Source: Chloroflexota bacterium
Lineage (GTDB): Bacteria; Chloroflexota; Dormibacteria; Dormibacterales; Dormibacteraceae
DNA: 22,781 nucleotides
Assembly: GCA_005880175.1 (NCBI GenBank)
Contig: VBJR01000146.1
Span: forward strand, 3,913-26,693
Reading direction: 5' to 3'
How positions within the stretch are numbered: position 1 is the stretch's first letter; each line of letters begins with the position of its first letter. A program made the translations under genes and the position numbers. This document shows positions 1-6,442 of the stretch, in pieces. The notes beneath the pieces are model-generated. The model was not told where the DNA came from. It saw only the letters and a program-made list of their open reading frames with translations, and made no database searches.

Positions 1-99
1 TCTCACCCTGCTCTCATCGGCACCTCACGGGCCGCTCACGCCGGCCTCCGAGCATGACCGGCGAGGCGCCCGGGGTGGGCCCGGCGCCACCATTCGATC

Positions 100-104
100 G
101 GAGG
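100..104 (+). promoter_or_regulatory. Shine-Dalgarno deciding the lipoprotein start
   Basis: A GGAGG sits 9 bases before the ATG at 114. It favours that start over the upstream in-frame ATG at 54, which would put a 20-residue polar extension in front of an otherwise normal lipoprotein signal peptide. Confidence 0.65.
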
Positions 105-113
105 CCGACCAGC

Positions 114-626
114 ATGCTTCGTTCCCTCGCCGCCGCCGGCGCCACGCTCGCCGTCCTCGCCCTCGCCGCCTGCGGCCACCGGGTCGTCGCCACGACGCCG
201 GCGCCGTCGCAGGACGGCGCCACGCTCGGCGCCTACGTCATGGACGCCACGCCGGCCAGCCCGGCCCCGCCCGACCAGGGCGGCGGCCAGCCGCCGGCGG
301 CCGCTCCCGCCCAGGGCTCCGCGTGCGGGAAGGGTCAGGACGCGTACAAGGTGCTCGTCTTCCTGGTCTCCTCGGACACCCGCACGTCCGTCCAGACCAT
401 CGTGGCCGACCTCCGCGCCGGCCAGTCGCTGGCGCAGATCGCCGGCGGCAGGACGGACCAGGTGGAGCAGCAGGCGGACCAGCTCGTGGAGGCGTGGCTG
501 CAGTTCGCCGTGGCCAACGGCAAGGCCACGTCCGACCAGGCCGCGTGGTACCGGACCGTGGCCAACGGGATCATCGGCAGCCTGATGACGGCGAACGTCT
601 CGTCCTGCATCCCGAACGTGGGCTGA
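114..626 (+). CDS. Small secreted lipoprotein, function unknown
   Basis: Predicted 170-residue lipoprotein. The N-terminus (MLRSLAAAGATLAVLALAAC) is a short basic segment, a hydrophobic core and an LAAC lipobox, so Cys20 should be lipidated and the protein anchored outside the membrane. A Pro/Ala/Gly-rich linker follows to about residue 65, then a compact helical domain with a repeated alpha-helical pattern (SLAQIAG, then ADQLVEAWLQFAVANGKATSDQA). That pattern resembles the helical repeats of DUF2680/YckD-like exported proteins, but I would not assign the family firmly. Two cysteines (in SACGKG and near the C-terminus) could form a disulfide. It converges on the minus-strand membrane gene, with 27 bases between the stops. 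No function can be given. Confidence 0.8.
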   Translation: MLRSLAAAGATLAVLALAACGHRVVATTPAPSQDGATLGAYVMDATPASPAPPDQGGGQPPAAAPAQGSACGKGQDAYKVLVFLVSSDTRTSVQTIVADLRAGQSLAQIAGGRTDQVEQQADQLVEAWLQFAVANGKATSDQAAWYRTVANGIIGSLMTANVSSCIPNVG

Positions 627-653
627 CGCCGGCGCGGAGCGCGAGCGAGCGGG

Positions 654-1226
654 TCAGCCGGCCAGCTGCCTGGACCGCCTGGCCTGCTCGACCGCGTCCG
701 TCAGCCGGACCCGCATGGCGACCACCAGGGCGGCCGCCCCGCCCAGCCCGGTGACCGCGGCGCCGCCCCACGCGATCACCTGGGGCGCCGCGCACAGGAG
801 CATGACCCCGAGCACCAGGCTCTGGGTGCCGAGGACGAGCGCGCCCCGGCCGCCGCCCGCGAGCATCCGGGCCAGGTAGACGGCGCCGACGGCCAGCCCG
901 AACCACCCCATCGCCGACGTCAGCAGGGGCGCGACGAGCAGGGTGGACCAGAGCGGCTCGCGGAGGACGACGGCGCCGGCGCCGATGCCCGCGGCCGTGC
1001 CGGCCAGCCGCCACGCCCAGCGCCGGCGGTGGACGGCCAGGTCCACCAGCTCCAGGATGCCGCCCAGCAGCCAGTACCCGCCGAGCAGCGCCAGCATGGC
1101 CAGCAGGTTGTCCACCCCTGGCCGGGTCAGCTGCACGAGCGCCACGACCAGCGCGGCGATGCCCTGCACCAGGACGAGCCAGGCCGGGACGCGCGGGGCC
1201 AGGGTCCCCTCGGCGAGCGTGCCCAC
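654..1226 (-). CDS. Polytopic membrane protein, HdeD/DUF308-like
   Basis: Predicted 190-residue integral membrane protein starting at GTG. It has about six hydrophobic segments, short loops and a basic cytoplasmic tail (QARRSRQLAG). The small size and the Gly/Ala/Leu-rich helices paired by short charged turns resemble the HdeD/DUF308 group of small membrane proteins, whose biochemical role is poorly known. The start lies 9 bases after the stop of the pseudokinase gene, so the two are probably co-transcribed and perhaps translationally coupled. The membrane protein could be a partner of the kinase-like receptor, but this rests on position only. Confidence 0.75.
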   Translation of the reverse strand: MGTLAEGTLAPRVPAWLVLVQGIAALVVALVQLTRPGVDNLLAMLALLGGYWLLGGILELVDLAVHRRRWAWRLAGTAAGIGAGAVVLREPLWSTLLVAPLLTSAMGWFGLAVGAVYLARMLAGGGRGALVLGTQSLVLGVMLLCAAPQVIAWGGAAVTGLGGAAALVVAMRVRLTDAVEQARRSRQLAG

Positions 1227-1235
1227 TCCCGCGGC

Positions 1236-2606
1236 TCAGGTGGTGGCGGAGGCCGACGGCGTGCCCGTGGCCGCCGGCGTCCCGGTCGGTGTGGGCCGGG
1301 GCGTGGGGGTTGGCGCCGGCGTCGGGGTGGCCGTGGGGGTGGCGGTCGGCGTTGGCGTCGGCGTCGGCGTGGGGGTCGTGACCAGGCTGGGCGACGGGCT
1401 GGGCGCCCCCGCGGTCACCGTCAGCCGGGCGCTGGCCGGGCACTGCTCCTGCCAGCACAGGCTGAGCACGTGGTCGCCGGCCTGCACGTCGTCCGGCACC
1501 TTCACGTCCTGCTGGACGTTGCCGTAGCGATCGGCCTGGAACGCGCCGATGTTGCGTGGGCTGCTGGCGAGCTGGATGCTGCCGACCTGGTTGGCGGGCA
1601 GGTGGGAGCCGCTCACGGTGACCGTGCGGCCGGCCTGCACCACCGCGCTGGACAGGCTGACGCTGGGCGTCGCCGGCTGGTTCGCGCGCCAGACCAGGAA
1701 CCCCACGAGCGCGGCCAGCAGCACGGCCGCCCCGGCGACCACCCACGGCCACCGGCGACGCCCCGGCACGGCCGCGGCGGCCGGCTCGGGCGCCTCCAGG
1801 CCGCCCAGCGCCTCGTGCAGGGCCGCCACGAGCTGCGCGCTGGTCTGCCAGCGGACGTCCGGCTCCTTGGCCAGGCCGCGCATCAGCACGCGGTCCACGG
1901 CCGGCCCCAGGCGGGGGTTGACGCCGGAGGGCACGGGCGGGGTGCCGTGCACCTGGGCGCGCAGCACCTCGTCCGGCTCGCCGGTGAACGGCGGCCGCCC
2001 GGTCAGGACGTGGTACGCCAGCGTGGCCAGCGCGTAGCGGTCGCTGGCGGCCGTGGCGCCGGTGCCGGCGGCCTGCTCGGGCGCCAGGTACGCGGCCCGC
2101 TCGCCGGTCAGGTCGGGGGGTAGCGCGCCCTGCGGCCGGCGCAGCGGCTCCAGCCCGGAGTCCGCGATCAGGGGCCGCTCGTCGGCGGCCAGCAGGACGC
2201 ACTCTGGCCGCAGGGCGCCGTGGACGATGCCGGTCCGGTGGTCGTGGTCGAGGCCGGCGGCGACCCCGTCCAGGACCGCGAGCGCCTCGTCCCAGCCCAG
2301 CGGGCCGTTCCACAGCCGCGCGGGCAGCGTGCCCAGCGCGGCCGGCTCGGACACGACGTACGGCGTGCCGTCGTGCTCGCCGGAGTCGAGGACGCTGGCC
2401 AGGTGGGGGTGACGCAGAGCGACCAGGCGGGGGACCAGCTCGCAGAACGCCGGCCGGGCGTCCTCCGAGAGCTGGACGAGCACCTGGACCCAGACGGTGC
2501 CGAGCGTGGCGTCGTACGCCCGGTGCACGGGCCCGAGGGTGCCGGCGCCGACGTACTCATGGACCTCGAAGCGTCCGAGACGAGTTCCCGGGAGGATCGC
2601 TGCCAT
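1236..2606 (-). CDS. Receptor-like Ser/Thr pseudokinase with extracytoplasmic domain and Thr-Pro tail
   Basis: 456 residues. Residues about 10-270 have the bacterial Hanks-type Ser/Thr kinase layout: a glycine-rich loop (GAGTLGPV, 20-27), an APE motif (175-177) and the C-lobe pattern DRYALATLAYHVLTGRPPF. The catalytic positions are changed. The VAIK lysine is Gln41, HRD is His129-Gly-Ala131, the metal-binding Asn of the catalytic loop is Cys136, and DFG is DSG (149-151). A basic stop-transfer sequence and a TM helix (about 286-306) lead to an extracytoplasmic beta-sandwich-like domain (about 314-398) with two cysteines (384, 389), then a Thr-Pro-rich tail (411-450). The architecture is that of PknB-type receptor kinases, but phosphotransfer is unlikely; a scaffold or sensor role is inference. 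It is followed closely by the HdeD-like gene and is divergent from the two-component genes. Confidence 0.88.
   Translation of the reverse strand: MAAILPGTRLGRFEVHEYVGAGTLGPVHRAYDATLGTVWVQVLVQLSEDARPAFCELVPRLVALRHPHLASVLDSGEHDGTPYVVSEPAALGTLPARLWNGPLGWDEALAVLDGVAAGLDHDHRTGIVHGALRPECVLLAADERPLIADSGLEPLRRPQGALPPDLTGERAAYLAPEQAAGTGATAASDRYALATLAYHVLTGRPPFTGEPDEVLRAQVHGTPPVPSGVNPRLGPAVDRVLMRGLAKEPDVRWQTSAQLVAALHEALGGLEAPEPAAAAVPGRRRWPWVVAGAAVLLAALVGFLVWRANQPATPSVSLSSAVVQAGRTVTVSGSHLPANQVGSIQLASSPRNIGAFQADRYGNVQQDVKVPDDVQAGDHVLSLCWQEQCPASARLTVTAGAPSPSPSLVTTPTPTPTPTPTATPTATPTPAPTPTPRPTPTGTPAATGTPSASATT
1278..1376. repeat. Hexanucleotide (Thr-Pro codon pair) repeat tract
   Basis: On the plus strand this reads as degenerate tandem GGCGTC/GGCGTG/GGGGTG units. 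On the minus strand it encodes alternating Thr-Pro with some Ala and Arg, the stalk of the pseudokinase (residues about 411-443). The unit is six bases, so copy-number changes would lengthen or shorten the stalk without shifting the frame. Confidence 0.8.
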
Positions 2607-2668
2607 ACGCGACGCAGTATCGTGCGGGTCCGCCGTGCCGCGTCCGTTCCGAGTTCGGGACGCTTCTG

Positions 2669-2707
2669 CAAATCCCTCGCGGTGCTGGCGATCGCGCCAG
2701 GGATTTG
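2669..2707. promoter_or_regulatory. Inverted repeat in the divergent control region
   Basis: The 167-base gap between the divergent pseudokinase (start 2606) and response-regulator (start 2774) genes contains a perfect 9-base inverted repeat. CAAATCCCT lies at 2669-2677 and AGGGATTTG at 2699-2707, with 21 bases between the arms. The arm centres are 30 bases apart, about three helical turns, so a dimeric regulator could bind both arms on one face. A candidate operator for the adjacent two-component system; no binder is shown by the sequence. Confidence 0.4.
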
Positions 2708-2773
2708 TCTAGGTTTCGAGTCCGGGGTCGGGCTGTGCGGCGCGACCCGGCGCCCAGACTCAGGAGTGGCGAC

Positions 2774-3348
2774 GTGAAGATCCGCGTGCTGATCGTCGAT
2801 GACCACGCCGTGGTCCGGCAGGGCCTGCGCATCTTCCTCGACACGGAGCGCGACTTCGACGTGGTCGCCGAGGCGCCCGACGGGGAGGAGGCGGTCCGGC
2901 TGGCGCGTGCGCTGCGGCCCGACATCGTCCTGATGGACCTGCTGATGCCCGGTATGGACGGCACCGAGGCGACGCGGCGGATCCGCGCCGAGCTGGACGA
3001 CGTCGAGGTGGTGGCGCTGACCAGCGTCCTGGACGACGAGTCGGTGGTGGCGGCGGTCCGCGCCGGCGCGATCGGCTACCTGCTCAAGAGCGCCGAGCCC
3101 GCCTGGTGCGCGAGGTCCGGGCGCCGCCGCCCGTGGAGACGCTGACCGAGCGGGAGGGCGAGGTGATGCGGCTGCTGGCCAAGGGGATGACCAACAAGGA
3201 GATCGGCCGGGACCTCCACATCTCCGAGGACACGGTCAAGACGCACGTGAGCCGGATCCTCGCCAAGCTCGGCGCGCACAGCCGCACGCAGGCGGTGCTC
3301 CACGCGATGCGGATGGGCCTGGTGGACGCGGATGCGGGCGGCGGATGA
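2774..3348 (+). pseudogene. NarL/FixJ response regulator, frameshifted and shortened between receiver and LuxR-type HTH
   Basis: The GTG start at 2774 has AGGAG 7 bases upstream. The first frame encodes an intact receiver: acidic pair Asp9-Asp10, phospho-acceptor Asp55 (IVLMDLLMPG), Thr83 and Lys105 (GYLLK). After AEP (codon 109, 3098-3100) it runs into unrelated residues and stops at 3145. The other frame takes over at 3100-3106 (RLVREVRAPPPVETLTEREGE) and encodes a complete LuxR-type HTH (MTNKEIGRDLHISEDTVKTH) ending at 3348. One missing base near 3100-3103 accounts for the frame change. The interdomain linker is also roughly 20 residues shorter than usual in this family, suggesting a deletion. 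This is either a real lesion or an assembly error. It overlaps the sensor kinase gene by 17 bases. Confidence 0.85.
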
Positions 3349-5038
3349 CGCGCTCGACGCGGCGCTGGAGGCCGGCGGCGAGGCGGGGCGGCTGGTGCGG
3401 GCGTTCGACTGGTCGGGCACGTCCCTGGGCCCGATGGCGGGCTGGTCGCCGCTGCTGCGGGGCATGGTGGCGATGTGCGTGCTGTCGCCGTTCCCGATGG
3501 ACATCGGCTGGGGGCCGGACCTGATCCTGGTCCACAACGACGCGGCCGGGAGGATGCTGGCCGCGATGCACCCGGCCCCGCTGGGGCAGCCCAAGCAGGT
3601 GGTGCTGGCGGAGCTGTGGGACACCGCCGGGCCCCTCCACCGGGCCGTGCTGGAGCGCGGCGAGCCGGCGTGGCGCGAGAACGCGCGCTACGTGCTGAGC
3701 CGGCGCGGCTTCCCGGAGGAGCGCTACCTGACGTTCTCGCACAGCCCGATCATGGGCGAGGAGGGGGTGGTTGGGGTCCTGACGGTGATGAGCGAGACCA
3801 CCCGCTCGGTCGTGGTGGAGCGCCGGCTGCGCACGCTGAGCGCGCTCGGGAACGGCTCGGCCGCCGGCGGTGCCGTGGGTGCCGCGGTGGGCGTGGGCGC
3901 CGGGCGTACCTTCGGAGCGGCGCTGGACATCCTGGAGGCGAACCGGTTCGACATCCCGTTCGCGCTGGTCTACCTGGTGGAGTCGGGCGGCAGGCGAGCG
4001 CGCCTCGCCGGCGGCACCGGCCTGCGGCCGGGGCGGCCGCTGGCGCCGGAGCACGCCGGCCTGCGGTCGCGGCGGCCCTGGCCGCTCGGCCGGGCCATCG
4101 CGCAGGCGCGGACGGTCGTGGTGTCGCTGGGCCCGGTGGCGCTCGCCGGCGCGGGTGACTGGGCGGACGGCCTGGCCCCGGCGGCCGCGCTGGTGGTGCC
4201 GCTGCGCGACCGGTCCACGGGCGAGCCGGCCGGCGCGGCGGTCCTCGGCGTCAACCCCGCGCTGCCGCTGGACGACGCTCAGCGCGGGTTCCTCGAGCTG
4301 GTGGCCCGGCAGCTCGCGCTGGTGATCGGGGACGCCCGGGCGGACGAGGCCGAGCGGGAGCGGGCCGACCTGCTGGCCGACCCGGCCGGGCCCCCGGCCG
4401 CGCAGCGGCGCCGGGTGGAGAGCCGCGCCCGGGACGCGGAGCGCCGGCGCGTGGCCCGGGAGCTGCACGACTCGGTCCTGCAGACGCTGTACGGGATAGC
4501 GCTGGGCGCGGAGAGCATCCGCAGCCTGGTCCGGACGGACGTGGAGCGGGTGCCGCCGGTCGCCGAGTACGTCGTCAACCTGGCCCGCAGCGCGCTGAAG
4601 GAGATGCGCGCGCTGATCCTCGAGCTGCGTCCGGAGACGCTGGAGCAGGACGGCCTGGTGGCGTCGCTCCGCGGCCTCGCCGCGCCGATGGCGTCGCGGC
4701 ACGGCGTGCGGGTGGCGCTCGACCTGGGCCAGGAGCCGGCGGCGTCGCTGGAGGTGAAGGAGGCGCTGTTCCGGATCGCGCAGGAGGCGCTCCACAACGT
4801 GGCCCGCCACGCCCGGGCGGCGGAGGTGCGGTTGGCGCTGGCCGCGGAGACGGAGGAGGTGGTCGTCCTGCGGGTCGAGGACGACGGCGTGGGCTTCGAC
4901 GCGGAGGCCGAGTTCGCCGGCCACCTGGGCCAGAAGACGATGCGGGAGCGCGCCGAGCTGGTCGGGGGAACGCTGGTGGTGGCCTCGACCCCGGGCCGGG
5001 GAACGGCGGTGACGGCCCGGGTGCCAGCGGCCCCGTGA
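3332..5038 (+). CDS. Soluble PAS-GAF sensor histidine kinase, NarL/DesK class (HisKA_3)
   Basis: 568 residues. The N-terminal part (about 22-165; FDWSGTSLGPMAGWSP onward) is a PAS-like sensor domain, followed by a GAF-like domain (about 190-335) and a charged linker. The HisKA_3 dimerisation box follows, RRRVARELHDSVLQTLYGIA, with His379 as the phospho-acceptor. The HATPase_c domain has an N box (Asn489 in HNVARHA), a G1 box (DDGVGF, Asp518) and a final glycine-rich box (TPGRGT). No membrane segments are visible, so the ligand should be cytoplasmic or diffusible. The ATG lies inside the end of the response-regulator gene (17-base overlap), as in cognate coupled pairs. Its partner is frameshifted, so the kinase may be orphaned unless another regulator serves it. 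Confidence 0.92.
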   Translation: MRAADDALDAALEAGGEAGRLVRAFDWSGTSLGPMAGWSPLLRGMVAMCVLSPFPMDIGWGPDLILVHNDAAGRMLAAMHPAPLGQPKQVVLAELWDTAGPLHRAVLERGEPAWRENARYVLSRRGFPEERYLTFSHSPIMGEEGVVGVLTVMSETTRSVVVERRLRTLSALGNGSAAGGAVGAAVGVGAGRTFGAALDILEANRFDIPFALVYLVESGGRRARLAGGTGLRPGRPLAPEHAGLRSRRPWPLGRAIAQARTVVVSLGPVALAGAGDWADGLAPAAALVVPLRDRSTGEPAGAAVLGVNPALPLDDAQRGFLELVARQLALVIGDARADEAERERADLLADPAGPPAAQRRRVESRARDAERRRVARELHDSVLQTLYGIALGAESIRSLVRTDVERVPPVAEYVVNLARSALKEMRALILELRPETLEQDGLVASLRGLAAPMASRHGVRVALDLGQEPAASLEVKEALFRIAQEALHNVARHARAAEVRLALAAETEEVVVLRVEDDGVGFDAEAEFAGHLGQKTMRERAELVGGTLVVASTPGRGTAVTARVPAAP

Positions 5039-5040
5039 GG

Positions 5041-5059
5041 GCCGGCCGTGGGGGCCGGC
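5041..5059 (+). terminator. GC-rich hairpin after the sensor kinase
   Basis: GCCGGCC (5041-5047) and GGCCGGC (5053-5059) form a 7-bp stem with a 5-base loop, 3 bases after the kinase stop. There is no T-run, so it is at most a weak intrinsic terminator; it separates the two-component genes from the tRNA. Confidence 0.4.
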
Positions 5060-5077
5060 GGGGCGGCCCGCATCCGC

Positions 5078-5083
5078 TAAACT
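5078..5083 (+). promoter_or_regulatory. Possible -10 element for tRNA-Phe
   Basis: TAAACT, about 31 bases before the mature tRNA 5' end, fits a -10 hexamer in otherwise GC-rich DNA. No convincing -35 is visible at the expected distance, so this is tentative. Confidence 0.35.
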
Positions 5084-5114
5084 TGCGTCCCGACGCGACC
5101 GGGGTCGCCCTCGT

Positions 5115-5191
5115 GCCGAGGTAGCTCAGCCTGGTAGAGCACTTGACTGAAAATCAAGGTGTCCCCAGTTCAAATCTGGGCCTCGGCACCA
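5115..5191 (+). tRNA. tRNA-Phe (anticodon GAA)
   Basis: A complete cloverleaf can be folded by eye. The acceptor stem is GCCGAGG/CCTCGGC, the anticodon stem CTTGA/TCAAG with loop CTGAAAA giving anticodon GAA, the T stem CCCAG/CTGGG with loop TTCAAAT, and discriminator A is followed by an encoded CCA (5189-5191). Total length is 77 bases including CCA. It stands alone between a plus-strand kinase gene and a convergent minus-strand operon; no integrase or duplicated 3' end is seen beside it. Confidence 0.97.
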
Positions 5192-5235
5192 ACCATCTCC
5201 TCGCGAGCTGGTCCTCCTCTCGATGACCGGACCGG

Positions 5236-5727
5236 CTACCGCTCCCCGTGCTCCTCGTGGCCCATCCAGTCGACGGCGACGGTAAGTGCCAGGACGAGGG
5301 CGACATCCTCGTCCGGGGCGACGTCGACCGCGTACGTGTCCCGGATCGAGAACCAGCGCTTGGAGATCTCCGCCACCGTCGCGCCGCCGCGCCGCACGTC
5401 GTACTCGTGGTCGGTGATGTTGCCCTGGACCACCATCCCGGGACCGCCGGCAACGTCGACATCGAAGCGCTGGCGGAACGGGCTGAACACGGCCCGGCGG
5501 ACGCGCGCCACCACCTGCCCGTCGTACTCGACGTCCATCGTGTCACGCAGGGCGACCAGCTTCTTGCGGATGGTCGCCACCTCGGCGCCGGACGGGTCCT
5601 CCAGCACGAACGTCTGCCGGATGCGCAGGACCTTGCCATCGACCCTGAAGGCGCGCCGGCCGCTCTCGTCCTCGACCCAGAAGTCGTCCCCGATCGCGAA
5701 GAGCTGCTTCCGCATGAGGTAGCGCAT
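5236..5727 (-). CDS. LURP-one-related (LOR/YxjI-like) protein
   Basis: 163 residues starting MRYLMRKQLFAIGDDFWVED. The beginning, the alternating strand pattern (FRVDGKVLRIRQTFVLEDP, then ATIRKKLVALRDTMDVE) and the later KRWFSIRDTYAVDV match the LURP-one-related/DUF567 beta-barrel family (plant LOR, bacterial YxjI). These proteins share a tubby-like C-terminal fold and have no settled biochemical role. There is no signal peptide and no enzyme motif. The ATG is chosen because GGAG lies 4 bases upstream (5732-5735). It is the last gene of the NRAMP/PRC operon, 11 bases after the preceding stop, so a link to membrane or metal physiology is inferred from position only. Confidence 0.82.
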   Translation of the reverse strand: MRYLMRKQLFAIGDDFWVEDESGRRAFRVDGKVLRIRQTFVLEDPSGAEVATIRKKLVALRDTMDVEYDGQVVARVRRAVFSPFRQRFDVDVAGGPGMVVQGNITDHEYDVRRGGATVAEISKRWFSIRDTYAVDVAPDEDVALVLALTVAVDWMGHEEHGER

Positions 5728-5738
5728 TGCGCTCCAGC

Positions 5739-6065
5739 CTACGGCGAACGAGCCTCGGGCTCGTCGATCTCCAGGTCCCGGGCGTCGGCCTCCCAGCCCG
5801 GCTTCAGCCTGATCGTCGTCCGGCCCTCGACGGCGGCCACGTGGCGCCAGGGCACCACCTTGACGTGCGTCCGGGCGAACAGGCGGTGGAGCGGGCTGTC
5901 GAGCTCCAGCCGTGACAGCCATGCGCTCGGCCCCAGCGCCAGCGCCACCACCTCCGGCCGGGGCAGGCCGGTCATCAGGACGTCCACCACGTGGCCCTGG
6001 CTCCGCCCTTCGGCGTCCACGACCCGCCCGCCGACCAGGTCCTCGATCTCCAGGGTTCGCACCAT
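5739..6065 (-). CDS. PRC-barrel-like protein (second of a pair)
   Basis: 108 residues. The N-terminal half (LEIEDLVGGRVVDAEGRSQGHVVDV) has the PRC-barrel signature of a short strand, a conserved D-x-x-G turn and a G-x-V-x-D strand. The later VKVVPWRHVAAVEG matches the second PRC sheet seen in PRC/MgtE-associated proteins. No CBS or MgtE_N domain is attached. The ATG overlaps the stop of the gene before it (TGATG, sharing the A at 6065), so translation is coupled. PRC-barrel domains occur in RimM, reaction-centre H subunit and transporter-associated proteins and often mediate protein contacts. Here an accessory or regulatory role for the adjacent transporter is plausible but unproven. Confidence 0.72.
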   Translation of the reverse strand: MVRTLEIEDLVGGRVVDAEGRSQGHVVDVLMTGLPRPEVVALALGPSAWLSRLELDSPLHRLFARTHVKVVPWRHVAAVEGRTTIRLKPGWEADARDLEIDEPEARSP

Positions 6066-6442
6066 CAGTACCTGAACAGCGACAGGTAGCGGAGCAGGTG
6101 CCTGCCGATCCAGCGTTCGGCCGGCTGGCCCACCCCGTACTCGGCCGCGGGCCGGCCCAGCACCACGGTGATTCCCATCTCGCGCACCTCGTCGATCGGG
6201 ATCTCGTGCTCGAACCGGTCCCTGAGCAGCCGCCGCGCGAGCGGCTGGAGCGGGCTGGAGAGCCGGCCGGCCAGCGCCTGCGGCCCGAACAGCAGGGCGG
6301 CCAGCACCAGCCGGCCGTCCGGCCGCCACTCCGCCTTGATGTCCGCCACCCGCCCGACGGGCACCCCGTCACTGCCCACGACCAGGTTGTCGAGCAGGTC
6401 CCGGAACGTGCTGTGGTCGGACCGGCCGTTGGCCGCGCTCAC
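6065..6442 (-). CDS. PRC-barrel-like protein (first of a pair)
   Basis: 125 residues from a GTG that overlaps the transporter stop by 4 bases (GTGA, 6439-6442). Residues about 12-35 (FRDLLDNLVVGSDGVPVGRV) match the PRC-barrel opening. The remainder includes a segment with amphipathic helix character (PLQPLARRLLRDRFEHEIP) and ends in a Leu/Tyr/Arg-rich tail (RHLLRYLSLFRY). It is adjacent to and longer than its PRC-like partner; the two may act together as a heterodimer. Alternative starts upstream lie inside the transporter frame and are not supported. Position between a transporter and another PRC protein suggests a cytoplasmic accessory subunit. Confidence 0.7.
   Translation of the reverse strand: MSAANGRSDHSTFRDLLDNLVVGSDGVPVGRVADIKAEWRPDGRLVLAALLFGPQALAGRLSSPLQPLARRLLRDRFEHEIPIDEVREMGITVVLGRPAAEYGVGQPAERWIGRHLLRYLSLFRY

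Noticed and set aside
621..659. GGCTGAC/GTCAGCC inverted repeat spanning two converging stop codons, considered as a terminator
   Set aside because: The 25-base spacer makes the hairpin weak, and the arms arise largely because both genes end in the same Gly-stop context. No T-run is present.
571..2313. A 580-codon minus-strand frame rich in Arg, Pro and Gly
   Set aside because: It overlaps the HdeD-like and pseudokinase genes in another frame and contains only biased composition.
3095..3110. Programmed -1 frameshift as an explanation for the split response regulator
   Set aside because: No heptameric slippery sequence or clear downstream structure is visible, and the linker is also shorter than in relatives, which fits a deletion better.
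5115..5191. tRNA-Phe as an integration (att) site for a mobile element
   Set aside because: No integrase gene, no repeat of the tRNA 3' end elsewhere in the window, and flanking genes look chromosomal.
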